NCBI GenBank assembly: GCA_002682825.1
Contig: NOKP01000014.1
Location: 631,559 to 695,558, forward strand
DNA length: 64,000 nucleotides
From: Neonectria sp. B-13
Lineage: Eukaryota; Ascomycota; Sordariomycetes; Hypocreales; Nectriaceae
Direction of reading: 5' to 3'
The position numbers were made by a program, and so were the translations under genes. Under the pieces are notes generated by a model, which worked only from the letters and a program-made list of their open reading frames with translations, was not told the origin of the DNA and searched no databases. This document shows positions 11,995 through 24,550 of the stretch, piece after piece. Each line of letters opens with the position of its first letter. The first letter of the stretch is position 1.

Positions 11995-13271
11995 TTAGCG
12001 CGTGCGCTCGATGGCATACGCCTCCTGGTTGCCGTGGTTCTTTGTCGAGCTGGCCTCGCTGACTGCCCTCTCGTGGTGCTCTGGGATATCATCCTCCTCG
12101 GTGGTGGGCCCCATTCTCGTAATCTCCGTGACAACCGTCTTCTTGATTCCCTCGAGGTTCTCGCGCTCCTTGAGCTCCATCTCGTCCTCCTCGCCGAGCT
12201 CGATGTGCGTTCGAGTCAGGGTGGCGCCGAATCGGCTGTGCTGAGGGCGGGATGCGGTCTGGTGAGAGCGGCCGCGAGAGCTGTAGTCGTTGGAGTCGGC
12301 GTTGTTGCTGGCGCGGACGACCTTGCCGATGAGATCGGCCATGTTCATCTCAATGTGGAGCTTGAGGAGGTAGACAAGCGGGTGGAACTGGACATAGCTG
12401 TGTGACGTGTGAGTGGGAATGGACACAGAGCAGGCCGCATTGGAGAGAACTTACACGAAGCTGTTGGGCAGAGACATCATGCAGATGAGGAGAATCTACA
12501 TCCGAGGTCAGCAAAGATCGTAGTTTTCGACTTCCAGTGCGTTGGGGACTCACATCTAGGGCAATGGAAATCGCGACGAGGAACAAGTTCATCTGGTACA
12601 GGCGGTTGTACTTGTGCAGGCCGTTGGCGATCAGTCGCTTCTTTACGACCCAGATAAAGTAGAAGTTGAGGATGGCGTCCATGATGGCGAAGATGACCTT
12701 TTCAACACGATCCCAAATGTTGTTGATGGCGATGAACTGTTCGCTGATCTGGAGACGGGCAGGAACCCAGATGCAGAAGACGCTGATGTTGATGGCGAAG
12801 AGGATGAGGAAGCAGAGCCATTTCAGTTTGGTGGCGTTGGAACGGACCAGCATCAGCAAGCCTACTCGGTTGATGATGATCTGAATGAGGCATTGCACCT
12901 GTGTAGACCAGAAGACGACTAGAAGGTGGCATGTTAGTGTTCTGTGTGCTGGCTTGCGGTGGAGGCGCTGGGCTAATCGTACTGATGAAGAAGTAGAACT
13001 GGAAGCTGGGACCGATGATTTCGCGGAGATAGAGCCAAGTCATGACTCCCAAGATGAAGCTCGAAATGATCTCGGCCCAGATCATGACGACGTAGATGGT
13101 CAACCTCTTCCTCCTTATGATGGCGGATTTCGACTGTCGGAACGCCTTGGCGCAGTTGAAGACGGTGACACCCAGGGACAGGCCCCAGATGATGGACGCA
13201 ATGTTCATGTCATCTTCGCTGGGAGAATCCATTACAAAGTGCTCTGGCACCAGGAAACCGCGGGCCACCAT
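11995..13271 (-). CDS. Seven-transmembrane fungal membrane protein, function unknown
   Basis: Four exons: 13271-12983, 12918-12554, 12495-12455 and 12397-11995. They join in frame to 365 aa. Donors are gtacga, gtgagt and gtaagt, and all acceptors end in AG. I count seven hydrophobic helices: MNIASIIWGLSLGVTVF, LTIYVVMIWAEIISSFILG, FQFYFFIIVFWSTQV, LKWLCFLILFAINISVF, VIFAIMDAILNFYFIW, YQMNLFLVAISIALD, and the segment after LLICMMSLPNSFVY. The last about 100 residues are a charged cytosolic tail rich in E, R and S with likely phosphorylation sites. The layout is GPCR-like, but I recognise no PTH11 CFEM domain and no pheromone or nutrient-receptor motif. An in-frame Met at 13409 could extend the N-terminus by 46 residues; I prefer 13271 because the upstream part is not protein-like. 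Function is unknown. Confidence 0.75.
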
Positions 13272-16200
13272 CTTGGCGATGGTGTCGGTGTCGTGTAAAC
13301 TCGGGTTGGCGTTGTCGTCCTTTTTTGGCGGCGGGCGTTCGTTGCAAGGCGTTCCCGGGGAAAGGATGGGGAAATCGAGTGCGACAAATGCACAAAGTCG
13401 AAGAAGCAAAAACCCGGGGTCCGACGAACACCTTTGGAGAGAGACTGAGCAGCAAAAGGAAAGAATGGCCCGGGAAAAAAGGCGTGTGGATGAGCGGCGA
13501 CAATGGGGTTTTCACAGAGATCCGAGACTCGAGGTTTTAATAAGAGAGCTTCGACAGTGCGCCCCTCGCCAACAATGACTTGCCAACGACTCAGATGGGC
13601 GTTTCTAGGGGCTCCATTATGGTCAACACGGTCCAGGTCTCCTGGAGAAGGAGAAGGGCCCTTGACAGCTCGTTGCGGGCGGTGCTGCGAGTCGTGTGCG
13701 CTACCACCCTCGTTCCCTCGTCCGGGGGCGTCGATGTCGACAGCCCGGACCTGGGAAGGGAAAGCCACCAGGTGGTAGTGAAGCCGCTTGGCCGTGGGCC
13801 CTTGGAGCATCTCCACCCTCTCCGCCGCAGCCCCCAAGGGCGCCCGGGCGCCGAGACGTGATACGGCGGCCATGGGGATTTGCGCTACGCTAGAGAAGTT
13901 TAGCCTGGGCAGAGGCGTGGTGGCGATACCAGGTTAGGGCAGGGGCTCACGATGCGAGAGAAGACGATGCTCGCGGCTTGGTGGTGACGGGAGACGGGAA
14001 TATTTGGAATGGAGTTGGGGAGTCCAGGTTTGCTTTCAGAGGGGGATGACGATGCTCGCAGAACTCTGTATTTGGTGTATATGTGCAGTAGGCCTTCGAC
14101 AGCTGTGAGTCTCTTTTCCCCCCCTTCTCTCTACCATCGTAAACTCAAGACTGATATCCGCAGCCTCCGAAACTTTGTGATGGCTCATCTGACGAATCTG
14201 GGATCTCCAGCTCTCACTCCGCACGAAAGTGCAGCACGGATACTACACTCCACAGACGATGCTGCAGGCTATCCCCTCAATCGAAGCCCTCATCATCTCA
14301 CCAACGCGGCCAGGGCTCGCAACAGGCCCTGACCTGGACGGCTCCGTCAGGCCGACTCCTGGCAGCCTGCGCCGGATCCTGGTAAAATTATGCCCCCTCA
14401 GCCAACGCGTCGCTCTGCGCGGACGGAGCGAGTCAGTGTCTCGCAGCGCCAGCCGCGGTGATCGGCACTAGGCCGCGCCGGCGTAGCGCATTGCTGGCGT
14501 AGCCAAGGCCGGCGATAGGCTGAGGGACTTATGGAGTAGGGAATAACTAGTTATAGCCTGGTCATTCGATGTTCGCTTTGACTGAAGAAATTTGAGCCGA
14601 ACGGGCGGGTTCTCCTCTGGCACTACGTAGTACTAACCTACCCGCTACTACAGTGATCAACCGATAACACTACAGTCCACTGTTGAACTAATTCATCCAT
14701 CGTTGCAGGGCGGAAACGGTGCTCCCGAGGACTTGGATTGATGAGATGGGATGGGGCCCGATGAGACCACTTTTGCTTTTCTCCCACACGGACATGTTCC
14801 AGGCTCTTCCCCAGAACCCCAGAATGAACCCCGCGAAACTGCGCTTTGTTGCCGCATGCAACCAGCCAGAGACATGATCCTCTTCAGGTTGTTTTTCTCC
14901 TTCTCCAGAGCCAAAAATGCACCCGGGGGACTTGCTCCGTTGTTACCTACTTGCCTACGTAATACGCCCTGAGTAGCCTCATTCACTTACTCATCAAGAT
15001 GATCGATTTTGCCCTACTCGGACCGGGTATTCTGACTACCGGATGATCGTCATTATCCCGCTCCGTCCGCCGGTAGCAGCGTCGTTGGCCCCGTTGATTC
15101 TCGTCAGCATTGCCGTCCTTGGCCTGAAGACTCTACTTAGATGCTCCCGGCGCAGATGCCAGGACACCAATTTAGACTGCTTGCGGTGTATCCACCATCC
15201 GGCCCGAATCTTGGGCGAGCCGCCCTGCGACCTGGCTTTGATGAGTGCCGACTGCTCTGGGTCGAGACCTGAAAGCTGATTGCTCTGGGACCTGAGTGCT
15301 GACTCCTCTGGGACCGACCTGAGTCTTGACTCTTCGGACTCTCTTGGCTGCCCTTGGCTCCATCTAGAATCGGTATCTCTTTGGCTCTCCATGTGTTCGC
15401 CGACCCTCCCCACCCGCCAATTCGACACGCCCGGCTAAGTCTAGACGCTGAGACTATCGGTGCGGTGGCTTGCCCGAAAGCCCTAGGGTTCGCTGAGCCT
15501 AGTGTATCATCTTCGCCTTGTGTGCCTGGCTAAGATGGCCGAGTCCACCACCGTCCGCCCTGGCGAGGTTAGCCTCCTCACTGCCGACTGTGTCTCGGGT
15601 CACTTGCCGCCGACCCTGCCAGCCTGCCTATCTTGTCAGCTATCTAAGTTACTTGTACTGAGGTCGATCCCTTTCTGGCCATGACGGAAACATCAACTGC
15701 AGCACACCTTGGCGGCAGGGTGCGTTCTGAGGGCATTGCCGGTGTCAGCCCCGCGACTCAGGTTCCTGGACCAACACCTCCGGATTGCTTCCCCGTAGTG
15801 CTCCTCGGTATCACCTGCCCGCGTCAGGCTGCCATTGCCAAGTGACGATCTCGAGCCCTCGGAACCGGCATCGTCGATCCGGCGTCTGGCTACGGAGTTC
15901 AGAATGCCGGGCTTGCCATCCCGGATCTGTCTGAGCTTTCCCCAGCTATCTCGGACTACATCACACCGAAAGGCCAGTGTGGCCCCGAAGTCTGAACCCC
16001 TGAATCCTGCAACTGGTGCTGCCAACACTCTGCACTTTTCACGCTTTGTCCGGCCTCTGACCAGTGGTTTTGTGGGCAGCGGACGTGGAGTCAGATGCAA
16101 TTTTGACGTCTAATAAGCAAGCATGTTCCCTGTGGCCAGGGCCTGAACGTCCAGCGCACAAGTGATAGTCCGCGTTTCTCCACGATTCATCGCCTTTAGC

Positions 16201-18012
16201 CAGCATCAAGGGGCATCGAGTCATGCTCGTATGCCTGCCAAGTTGCAGCGTAGTCGTGTGTTATTCTCCGATATTCGAGGTTTCGATAATTGCTTACTGA
16301 TATCATGGATGGACCTGGAAGGGAGAGAGCGCCCTGGAGCCTTGCCAGGGTGCCGGTTTGATCGTCATTATTTCGTACCTCAACCCCCTGCCACATTTGG
16401 AAAGCTTAATTGGAGGGCCCTTTGACTGGCTCCGGTTGTCTCTTGAGTCCAGAGTCTGGACGACATCGTCAGCAAAGAGCTAAGCGGCATTTAACCGTGT
16501 GGCGGTCGTTGGGAGCGCCAAGCAGTAAGCCGAAGACGCCAGTCCGAGCACACTGTGGCACCGCTCTACTACGTATGGATGTGATACGAGTTTGCAAGCC
16601 TCTCAGGCCGTCTTCCACCCAAGTTGCAACACCTTCTGCCGGGTTTTTCGGCGCTAGCATTGTACCCAACACGCGAATTTGTCACATAAATGAAGCTCTA
16701 CGGGCTTATTACGCGGTACCTGTTGGATGTATTGCGTCACCTCCCTGGCTTTTACGTGAGAGGAATCTGTTTCTCAAACAAGTGAAATTGCCGGCTGCAG
16801 AAATCCCACATACACCACGTTGGTTGCCGCTGCTTCCAGAGGCTCCATCGCCACGTGTGCTAGACTTCTTCACCTTAACGCCTCTGCGCCTTCAAGTGTG
16901 CGCCATCCCACCCGCCTCCCGTCTCCCACGTGTGTCCACTTGTGGCATCCCTATGACTCGTCCGAGCCGTTAAACGGTGCGAAGAACCGAAGGTCCCGTC
17001 CAGGGGCGGCAGCAGCATTTCTAGTTCCCTTCGTCGAAGCACCATCGCGAGTCTTCACGCCTCTCGCTCCTAGCTAGGAGATCTGGAACCTCTGATTCAG
17101 GCTCTTACCGTCGATGATTGGGCTGCCCTATCTTATCCAGCACTACTCTGCAATGGGTTCTGAGCCGCAGCAGGACGGGAGCCGCGAGCTAGTGATGGAA
17201 TTTCTGGCGCGCTATACGAACTAATCGCCCTTAGGATACCTGCCGGCTGCCCGACAAGGATCTACTGTGCCGTACCGTTAACCCGGGTCCTGGATGCCCG
17301 GAAAGATATCCGGGGGATGAAGAAGGTTTTGAAATGGATGATGCGTGTTCTGTGAAGAGGAATGCGGGTTGTCTGCCTCCTAACGGCAGACAAAATCTTA
17401 AAACCCTTAATCTCAATATGCTGAAGAGTGACGAAGAGACCGGGCATCCCACTATTAGAGCCGTTTCGCAAGCGTAACCGTTTTTGTAGCAGCCCCTTTC
17501 TATTCGGGTGCCTAGAAGTTGGCGCAACTGGGCGAGGATATGTCTTTTACCGACACACTAGAAGCTTATCTCCCTGTTTTCACCACAACCTGTCTGAAAG
17601 GGGCATGTATTGGCGTTCTCGAGCCCGATTTGGCCGCGACTCCCAGTTGCCGGGACAGGATGTCATTGGGTCATGTACTCGTAGATTGAGGAATCGAGCA
17701 TGTCATTTACGGAGCCCCTGGTGAATTGTGCTCGCTCCGAATGATGCTCTGAGAATGGTGCTGAGAGTCAAGAAACTACGTAGTGAATTACTTGAACCTA
17801 TGGATGCTCTTCGTCATGTCGCATCATAGGATACTGGGGGAAGGACCAGAGAACGTGATGAATTGAGTTCCGATCTCTCTTCGATCCACCCTTTCGCCTA
17901 TCTGAATCGTGCAACTCTTCAGATCAAAAGCAAGGAAACCATCGTGAGCACCCTTACCGCTGTCCAGCTGAGCTTCTTCTAAATGAATAACGCAGCCGAA
18001 AGTCACCAATCA
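13272..18012. other. Intergenic, 4.7 kb, no supported gene
   Basis: No frame with domain-like content. About 15246-15350 contains imperfect copies of a ctctgggacctgag-like motif (a decayed minisatellite). The rest shows nothing I can name. Confidence 0.5.
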
Positions 18013-18102
18013 GGGCGAATGGTTTAGTGGTATAATACTCCCTTAGCATAATTCGTCTGAATAATCTGGGAGTGGTCCAGGGTTCGATTCCCTGTTTGTC
18101 CA
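18013..18102 (+). tRNA. tRNA-Ala (AGC) with an 18-nt intron
   Basis: The acceptor stem GGGCGAA pairs with TTTGTCC and includes a G3:U70 pair, the alanine identity element, followed by discriminator A. The anticodon stem is CTCCC/GGGAG. The loop reads TTAGCA, then an 18-nt insertion, then T; removing the insertion after position 37 restores TTAGCAT with anticodon AGC. The T arm is CAGGG-TTCGATT-CCCTG. The D stem has one mismatch, so a tRNAscan check is useful. Confidence 0.85.
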
Positions 18103-19235
18103 ACACTGGTGGTTTGAACCCACCAATCATCCTTTCTTTTTGCCATTTTCTGCCCCGTCTCATTCTGCATCAATTGACCTGTTTGTCGGTCCGACTTCCC
18201 CTCAATGACTTTAAATCTGACGTGCTGGGGTCAAAGATGACGGTCACAATGGCGGAAGCGACTGCCAGTTTAAAGCTGCGGCTCCGATGCCAAACTTCGA
18301 GTCATAGCGCACACTCCCCTGATCTTCTTAGGGTCATGCGTTTCCAAAGACGGCAGAGACGACAGGATTCAGCAATGGATGCAACCTCGCGTAAAGTTGA
18401 CCACTTCTTAGACCTGCAATAGCGCTCCAGAAGCTGGAAGTTGTAACATTGGCATCCGTTCCTTTGACCCGAAGAACGACATCGTCGAACTACTTCCCCT
18501 GCCCCGGATCATGGGGTTTTCTGGGGAAATATCGTAATATTGACCAGGTGTCATGGCAGGATGACAGGTCACACAGGATGACATCCCCCGCAGCCATGCT
18601 AGCGTCGAACGCTCATTTCAGATGTCAGAAGCGAGATGGCTGTACGTACTCTTTTGGGAGAGATCTGCTGGATATTTTGCTTCGAGTTTGTGAGAGCTTG
18701 AAGCTCGCTGTTTGTTAGGCAGTGTAATTGAACATCCCAGTACAGATCGCTGACAATTCCGCGATTTTCACCAAGCCAAAGCAAAGACGAACGCGGCAGA
18801 ACAAGAAAGGGGTGTCACATCTTCACAGAAACGAGGGATACAGTTGAGCAGGAGTGGCCTTGTCGCTGAGTCGCATCGGTCAGTTGACGCCCAGAAGCCA
18901 AGTAAAGAGCCTTCTCGCTCGTTTTGTGGCATCGCAGACGGCAACCCCAGAGATACAGAAGGGGCGAAAACGAAGAGAGCTAGAAAGCTCCACCCGGTTT
19001 AACTACTTGCTGAGATCAGAAGGCAGAAGGAATTACGGGAGCGTATATGTTGTTCTGCGCTTGCATGCCACCATCTAGACATTGTCGAGAGTAGGGAGAC
19101 CTATCTGAGGGATTCGATCCATGAGCAGTTCCTTTCAATCAACCCAGGTCACCACCCCGAACGTTGTATTAATCACTGGTGACTTGACAGACACGGGTGT
19201 CTCGCCGTATGGCCTCGGGATGCTGCAGTGGCAGC
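18103..19235. other. Intergenic, no supported gene
   Basis: Space between tRNA-Ala and the 158-aa unknown gene. A T-rich run shortly after the tRNA (about 18131-18141) may end Pol III transcription. Nothing else recognised. Confidence 0.45.
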
Positions 19236-19898
19236 CTAGGCTGGCCCCTTCGAGTTCTCAGCTTGATACTTTTGCCACAGCGTAACAAAGAGACGGGTCT
19301 TATGGTCCTGCCCGAGTATCGGAATCAGTCCGAGCAAAAACTCTGTAAGCACATCGAATCAGTCACATGTTAGGATAGATCCATACACAGGTTCTGTGGT
19401 TGAACATACCGGCGCGTGGCTTGACGGCACACGAAGGAATTATCTTCTCAGCCAACTCAATAAAAGCGTTGGCGGGTGACCGAATGTCGTCAGACCACAT
19501 CACCGAAGACGTGCAATCGGTGTGCAGAAAGAGCTTGAACAGCTGGTATATGAAGTCGGTTTCTTCGAGGAGATACGTGTACGCCTTAGCACTGGGGTCG
19601 GGTAATAGAGCGTCATTGCTAAGCGACGAGTTAATAATGTCCAGGGTAGGAGTCAAAGGAAGAATGCTACTCACCGGAAGGTGTTCCTCTCATCAACCTG
19701 GTATGTAGCTATCTGGCCCATCTTGTGGAAGTAGCACATCCAATGTTAGTGGTGCAGCAAGTAGCGTAGATGGATGTTTCTTACCTGGTCCATGTTGGTG
19801 GCAGCCCTTTCCGCCTTCTTGTTCTTGTTCTTCTTCGGGTTGAAGAACATAGGGACGGGTGTCCCGTCACGGCGCGTCCCTTTCTTGCCAGTTCCCAT
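19236..19898 (-). CDS. Small hypothetical protein assembled from four exons
   Basis: Exons 19898-19785, 19721-19675, 19618-19410 and 19342-19236 join in frame to 158 aa. Each boundary has good GT-AG sites (gtaaga, gtgagt, gtatgt donors), and introns are 56-67 bp. Residues 1-38 are basic and Lys-rich (FNPKKNKNKKAERAA). The rest is mixed helical (AYTYLLEETDFIYQLFKLFL, then NAFIELAEKIIPSC) and ends EFLLGLIPILGQDHKTRLF. There is no signal peptide or transmembrane helix. I do not recognise the family. The support is the joint evidence of four consecutive in-frame joins and protein-like composition. It is flanked by intron-containing tRNA genes on both sides. Confidence 0.65.
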
Positions 19899-21189
19899 GG
19901 TGAATAACCTTGAGTTCGTGGTAATGATGGTGGAATGGTGAAGAATGAGGCTGTAGAAAGAATCGGTGGCAGTGTTTAAATATCTAGGCAGACCGTGTTT
20001 GCAGCATTCGTCGGTGAATAAGCTCGAGAACCATGAGCATTGAGTCAGGATGAAGTGTGGTTTGAAGATGGATCAAACCCAGAGGTGTTTGATCAGTATA
20101 CCTGGAGGTTTCTGGCAGACCCAACAACGAACGAAAACTACCTTGGGGGTTTTCAACTAAGGGCTCTCCGAAGGAAACAAACGTGCTACAAACAAACAGT
20201 AATCGAAGGCTATGGAGACAATCCGGCGTTTTTCGCGTGATTGCTTGCCTCCCGGCTTGGAGTCGACGGTTCACCACGTTGCTAACCTCAACTCACCACC
20301 ACAAACGAGCATTATGTCACAACTCGGCAGAGAAAACGTTTGCACCACCTTTGAGTCTTGTTCAGTCAGGTAGTTAAACATGTGACGCCACTTTTCTTTG
20401 CATGATAGGATTTCCGTTGATCGACGGTGACACTTAATCCTCTTCGGTTTATCTCTCGGGGGGTCGGTCATTGGCAGTAAAAAGGTAACCGAGCACCGGT
20501 CTGAACAATTGGGGTAGGGTACAGGGCACAGAAAGTCGTATTCTAGCAATAAAAACTTGTGAAGGAACAAACTTGATCAATACCATTCCTGATTCGAAAC
20601 CACAATCCACGGCCACAGGCCAGAGACTTGGTCGGCAAGTTTGGTCTGCTTGATGGGGAACTCGAGAGGACAGCACCGGGTCTGGCTATAGAATGACGCG
20701 TCGGAAGCAACTTGAACAAGTCCATACATGGTTTAATGTCGACTGTTCAAGCCCGCCAACGACTACGATCGACTTAATTTGCTTTGCAGTCAGTCATGTT
20801 GCTCCTGCTGCTCCGAATCGGGTTATGTTCCTAAACAATGCGCCAACAACACCAAACAAGAAGATTCTGCGCAAGGATCAAGCTAAAGATTTAGAGGCGT
20901 TATTCTGTAAATAAAAACATTGGACGTATGTTTCTCGTGAGTTGCGTTTTATGCTCCCAAACAACAACGGAGTTGATTGATGTCTTCGAAGAAAGACTCC
21001 CGCACCTGATGTGGGTACGTACCGACTACCCCACTTCTGCGGGCTGACCCCGCAACCAGTGAACGCTCGTGGTCACAACTCCTGCATCTGCCATCCTCGT
21101 CGAACATCAACGACAACATCGGAAACTGTTCAGGCTTCCACCGAAGCAAAATAAAATCGCACAAACCCGCAAAAAGATAGATGTTACGA
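19899..21189. other. Intergenic, no supported gene
   Basis: Probable promoter of the 158-aa gene plus spacer to tRNA-Glu. A T-run on the minus strand (plus aaaaa near 21172) is a likely Pol III terminator for the tRNA. Confidence 0.45.
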
Positions 21190-21275
21190 CTCCGATACGG
21201 GGAATCGAACCCCGGTCGCCGCGGCACATTTTCTGGATGAAAACGCGGAATGATAGTCCACTACACCATATCGGA
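21190..21275 (-). tRNA. tRNA-Glu (TTC) with a 13-nt intron
   Basis: On the minus strand the acceptor stem TCCGATA pairs with TATCGGA. The D arm reads GGTGTAGTGG. The anticodon stem is CCGCG/CGCGG with loop TTTTCA, then a 13-nt intron, then C, giving anticodon TTC. The T arm is CGGGG-TTCGATT-CCCCG. The discriminator is G. Confidence 0.88.
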
Positions 21276-22708
21276 TTGTATCGATGAGAGCTGTAACAAC
21301 TTGATGGTGGAAGCTGAGGAAACCATCATTATAAGCGCAAGAAACTTGACAGTGAACCAAAAGAGCCACGAAGTCTCCTTAGCATACTCTTTCGTGAGTG
21401 TCAAGTTTCATGCCTTCGAAGTCCTTTTTTACTATGAGTATAGAAAGACGTTAGAGCGGCCTCTCTTACGTTCATCATTGCGCTCCATGTCGCGAAGCCC
21501 AATGACACTCATGTATGGAATACCTCCCAAAAGTTCTCTTCCAGCGCATCGAGAAGTTCCCACTCTTCTGGCGTGTTCGCTCTCAGAGTGCTAGAGTTGA
21601 CCACAAAGCCTTGGGCAACCAGCGAGAGAAATTCCGAGACACAGTCCAATGTCAGCTCTTTAGAAGGCCTTCTTGACATGAGGAAGGCATATCGGACGGA
21701 AAGATGACCTTTGAGAATTAGGCTAGTTGTCATTACAACATCTAGACTTGAGTTGAAAAGTTACATTTAGACATAAGCGAAGGGCCCATGAACATCGAGA
21801 TCCGAATCTTTTAGTTACATCGTGACGTTCCCTGGTATTGGTTATGTTTATTGAGTTGGTACTTAGTGGTTGTGCCCGTAGTACTCTTCACCTCATTTCA
21901 TGGAGTTTGCACATGTAGAAGACAACGAAGTCGGACCTCTCCAAAAGCCCACCACTAAACTGGGGCATACATGTCACTCATACACTTGGAACCATATGCA
22001 TCATTCATGGTGTGCCCAAGGTAGCGAGTGGCATATGCATCAAATGTAAACATGCCATTGACGATAATCCAACGGGGCCCGCCAGGACGACGCAATGAGA
22101 AGAGAGTGCATAACAACTCTGCCATGGCCCCCTTTTGCCAAGATATCAACCGAGATCTGGAAGCAAACGCGCCTGCAAGCCATTCCATCTAGCCCAACTC
22201 TCATCGTCACACAAGTCTTCCCCTAGGCCACGTTCCTCGGGAGTCAATCTTCCCCTAAACAGCCATCGACGCATCGACAGTCTTCAAACCCACCTCTCAC
22301 CAGCCTCATCGTGTCACAAAACCACATGTCAAAGCCATGGAACTTTCCGTCCCGTCCTCGCCCACTTCTCCCGCCCACGCTTTGTCCAACTGTCCCACAA
22401 AACCTTCCCAGCCTTTCGTCTCACCTCCGGCTTACCTCGCTGCCACACGGATACCGCGCGTTGGGGGATGTGAATGAGCAGAACCCGAGAACGCTCCATG
22501 AAACGCTGCTGTATAAGAAGCATGAATTTTTCTTATTTTGCAATGCTGTTGAAAACAACACGGCACCGCACAACACCTGTTGCTTGCTTCCTTCACACCG
22601 GTTCCCTCGCATTGGAGAACTCTTTCGTGCATCATTGCAAGAGACTCGAACCATTTGGTACTTGAGAAACGGAAACAACTCAATCAGAACACCGGTGACG
22701 CTGCAACC
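21276..22708. other. Intergenic with two short unexplained minus-strand frames
   Basis: Frames at 21509-21733 (74 aa, ending WELLDALEENFWEVFHT) and 21955-22188 (77 aa, ending YGSKCMSDMYAPV) have protein-like composition. Neither has a recognisable family or clear splice partners, so I do not call them as genes. The last few hundred bases are the upstream region of the secreted protein. Confidence 0.35.
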
Positions 22709-23202
22709 ATGCGGCGTTTCAAGATTCTCTGGCTCCTCATCCTCTTCGTGCTCACCTTCACCACGGTACTTTCCCTCTCATCATCTTCGACGCCAACTCG
22801 CAACTGACATATCCACCATAGAGCCTCGCAGCACCAACAACCAGCCATGAAGTTGTCGCTCAGGAACACAACCCCAGCTCGTTCACCGCGCTTCTCAGCA
22901 ACATGACCAAAGACTCGCACGGCACCCTCCGCCTTGGGGCCGACGGTGTGCTGCGCAGCTTCGCGGCCGACGGTGTGCTGCGCAGCTTCGCGGCCAACGG
23001 CACCGTCATCGACCAGCGCGCCTCGGAAGCCGCGCCGCTCCTCCGCCGCCTGCCCGGCACCGACCCGGCCGAGATCGACCCGGAGATCCTTGGCGAGTGC
23101 AGCCCGCCGCTGGCATGCCGCAACAGCACGACCTGCGGGGGCAGCTGCGGCTCGTGCACATACCTGGGGTTCTTCCCGTACGGGCTGTGCCTCGCTGGAT
23201 GA
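22709..23202 (+). CDS. Small cysteine-rich secreted protein (candidate effector)
   Basis: Two exons, 22709-22765 and 22822-23202, give 145 aa with a 56-bp intron placed exactly inside the signal peptide. The N-terminus MRRFKILWLLILFVLTFTTSLAAP is a basic start plus hydrophobic core with a likely cleavage site after Ala-Ala. The C-terminal domain has six cysteines in about 35 residues (ECSPPLAC, then TTCGGSCGSC, then YGLCLAG). A dibasic RR at about residue 97 could be a Kex2 processing site. Residues about 58-75 are a perfect 9-residue duplication (ADGVLRSFA twice), from a 27-bp tandem repeat. Size, Cys content and secretion signal fit the loose class of small secreted proteins in plant-associated fungi; I do not recognise a family. 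Confidence 0.75.
22939..22992 (+). repeat. 27-bp perfect tandem duplication inside the secreted-protein gene
   Basis: Copies at 22939-22965 and 22966-22992 are identical and in frame, encoding ADGVLRSFA twice. A third, diverged start (ANG) follows. Perfect identity suggests a recent slippage or unequal exchange. Confidence 0.95.
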
Positions 23203-24550
23203 GGGCGTGCTTTGTCAATGGGCTCTGTCATGTATCTATCATTGGGTGGGAAGAGTTGGTTGATACGAGATACCCAGACAGGCAGAGCCGGAGATGTTGG
23301 AGCAGTGAGTTCTGAGTCATGGGAGGGAAGGGCGTACGGCATGGCAAAGGATGGACAGGGAGAGAGAGAGAGGGTGTGAGAGAAACGGGACGACAACAAC
23401 TAGTCTTCCACACCCTCTTCCCGTCACTCATTTGGCTTTCCCCTTCTGGAGTGCTGAACTTGGACTTGGACTTGGACATTCGGTATCGGACATTCGGGAA
23501 TTGATATCCTGGGGGAACTGCTCTGTAATCACAATGCTTAATTCTGCCCCCAATGCTCCATCCGCTAACTCAACGCTACTACGCATATGTCCACTGCACT
23601 GCACCTGGACCCATGACTCCATATTTGCGCCCTGAGACACTTCGTTCGCGTTCGGACTCTCAACACCGAAAGTCCGCTTAGTTTCAATATCCGATAGCGG
23701 AGGTCGCCGAACCAGACGCTGTTCCCAGGGCTTTATCGGAATTGGCCTATGATACCACACCACGCAACATCCATCCGTTCCCTCCCCCCGCCTGCCCCGC
23801 GAATTCGTTGCAGCGCGGCCCCAGACGCCTCGTTCTGCAGTGAAGCCACTTGGCGACACCTTCTCGACGCGCTGAGGGTGTGGTGATGCGCCCTGCCGCT
23901 GTGGCCTCACAAGGGTTCTCGACGACGAGGGTGCTGAGACTTGTTGGGGCTATTCATGGGTGCGCGCGCAACAGCGCTTCCTGTCTTTGTTGTCTCCCGC
24001 TTGGCGATGCGGTCTTGGCGCTCCGCTGGTCGTTTCCTGGAGGTGGCGCTGGTCATGTACTTGTCACGGTGGCACTGGTCATGGGACTCGAGATGCATTG
24101 GCTTATTTGTGTGTTTTTGTATTCACATGTTATTTGACTATCTGTAGCTATGCCACTTTGCTCTTGGCTTTCCTCGCCAAGATGGGCTCTAATAGCTTGC
24201 TTCGTTTAGTTTTTCCTCGCACGCTTTGGGTGTCCCTTTTTCGACAACCCAGCCAGCATGGCTTCGTCTTTGGGATTCCCTCCCATTCACGATTATTCCA
24301 CCGTAACTTTTTTTGTGTGCATCGTTTCCTAGGAATGTCCTGTAGTTCCCGTTCCTTTGTAATAGCAGAAAGACCCATTCTCTTCCGATCAACGCTGGTG
24401 GGGTATATTTGTGCAAATCATAATTCCAAAAAGGCGCCGCGTCTCTCATGCATGGTGTAAAATATTATGTCCGGGTAAGAGGAGAGGAGGTAAGAGAGGA
24501 GGTAAGAAGGGAGGAGGTGGTGATGGCGATAAGGCTAGGCTTCGGCAGGT
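23203..24550. other. Intergenic, no supported gene
   Basis: Contains a short gagaga run near 23359-23370 and a G/A-rich stretch at 24477-24525. No coding signal. Confidence 0.45.
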
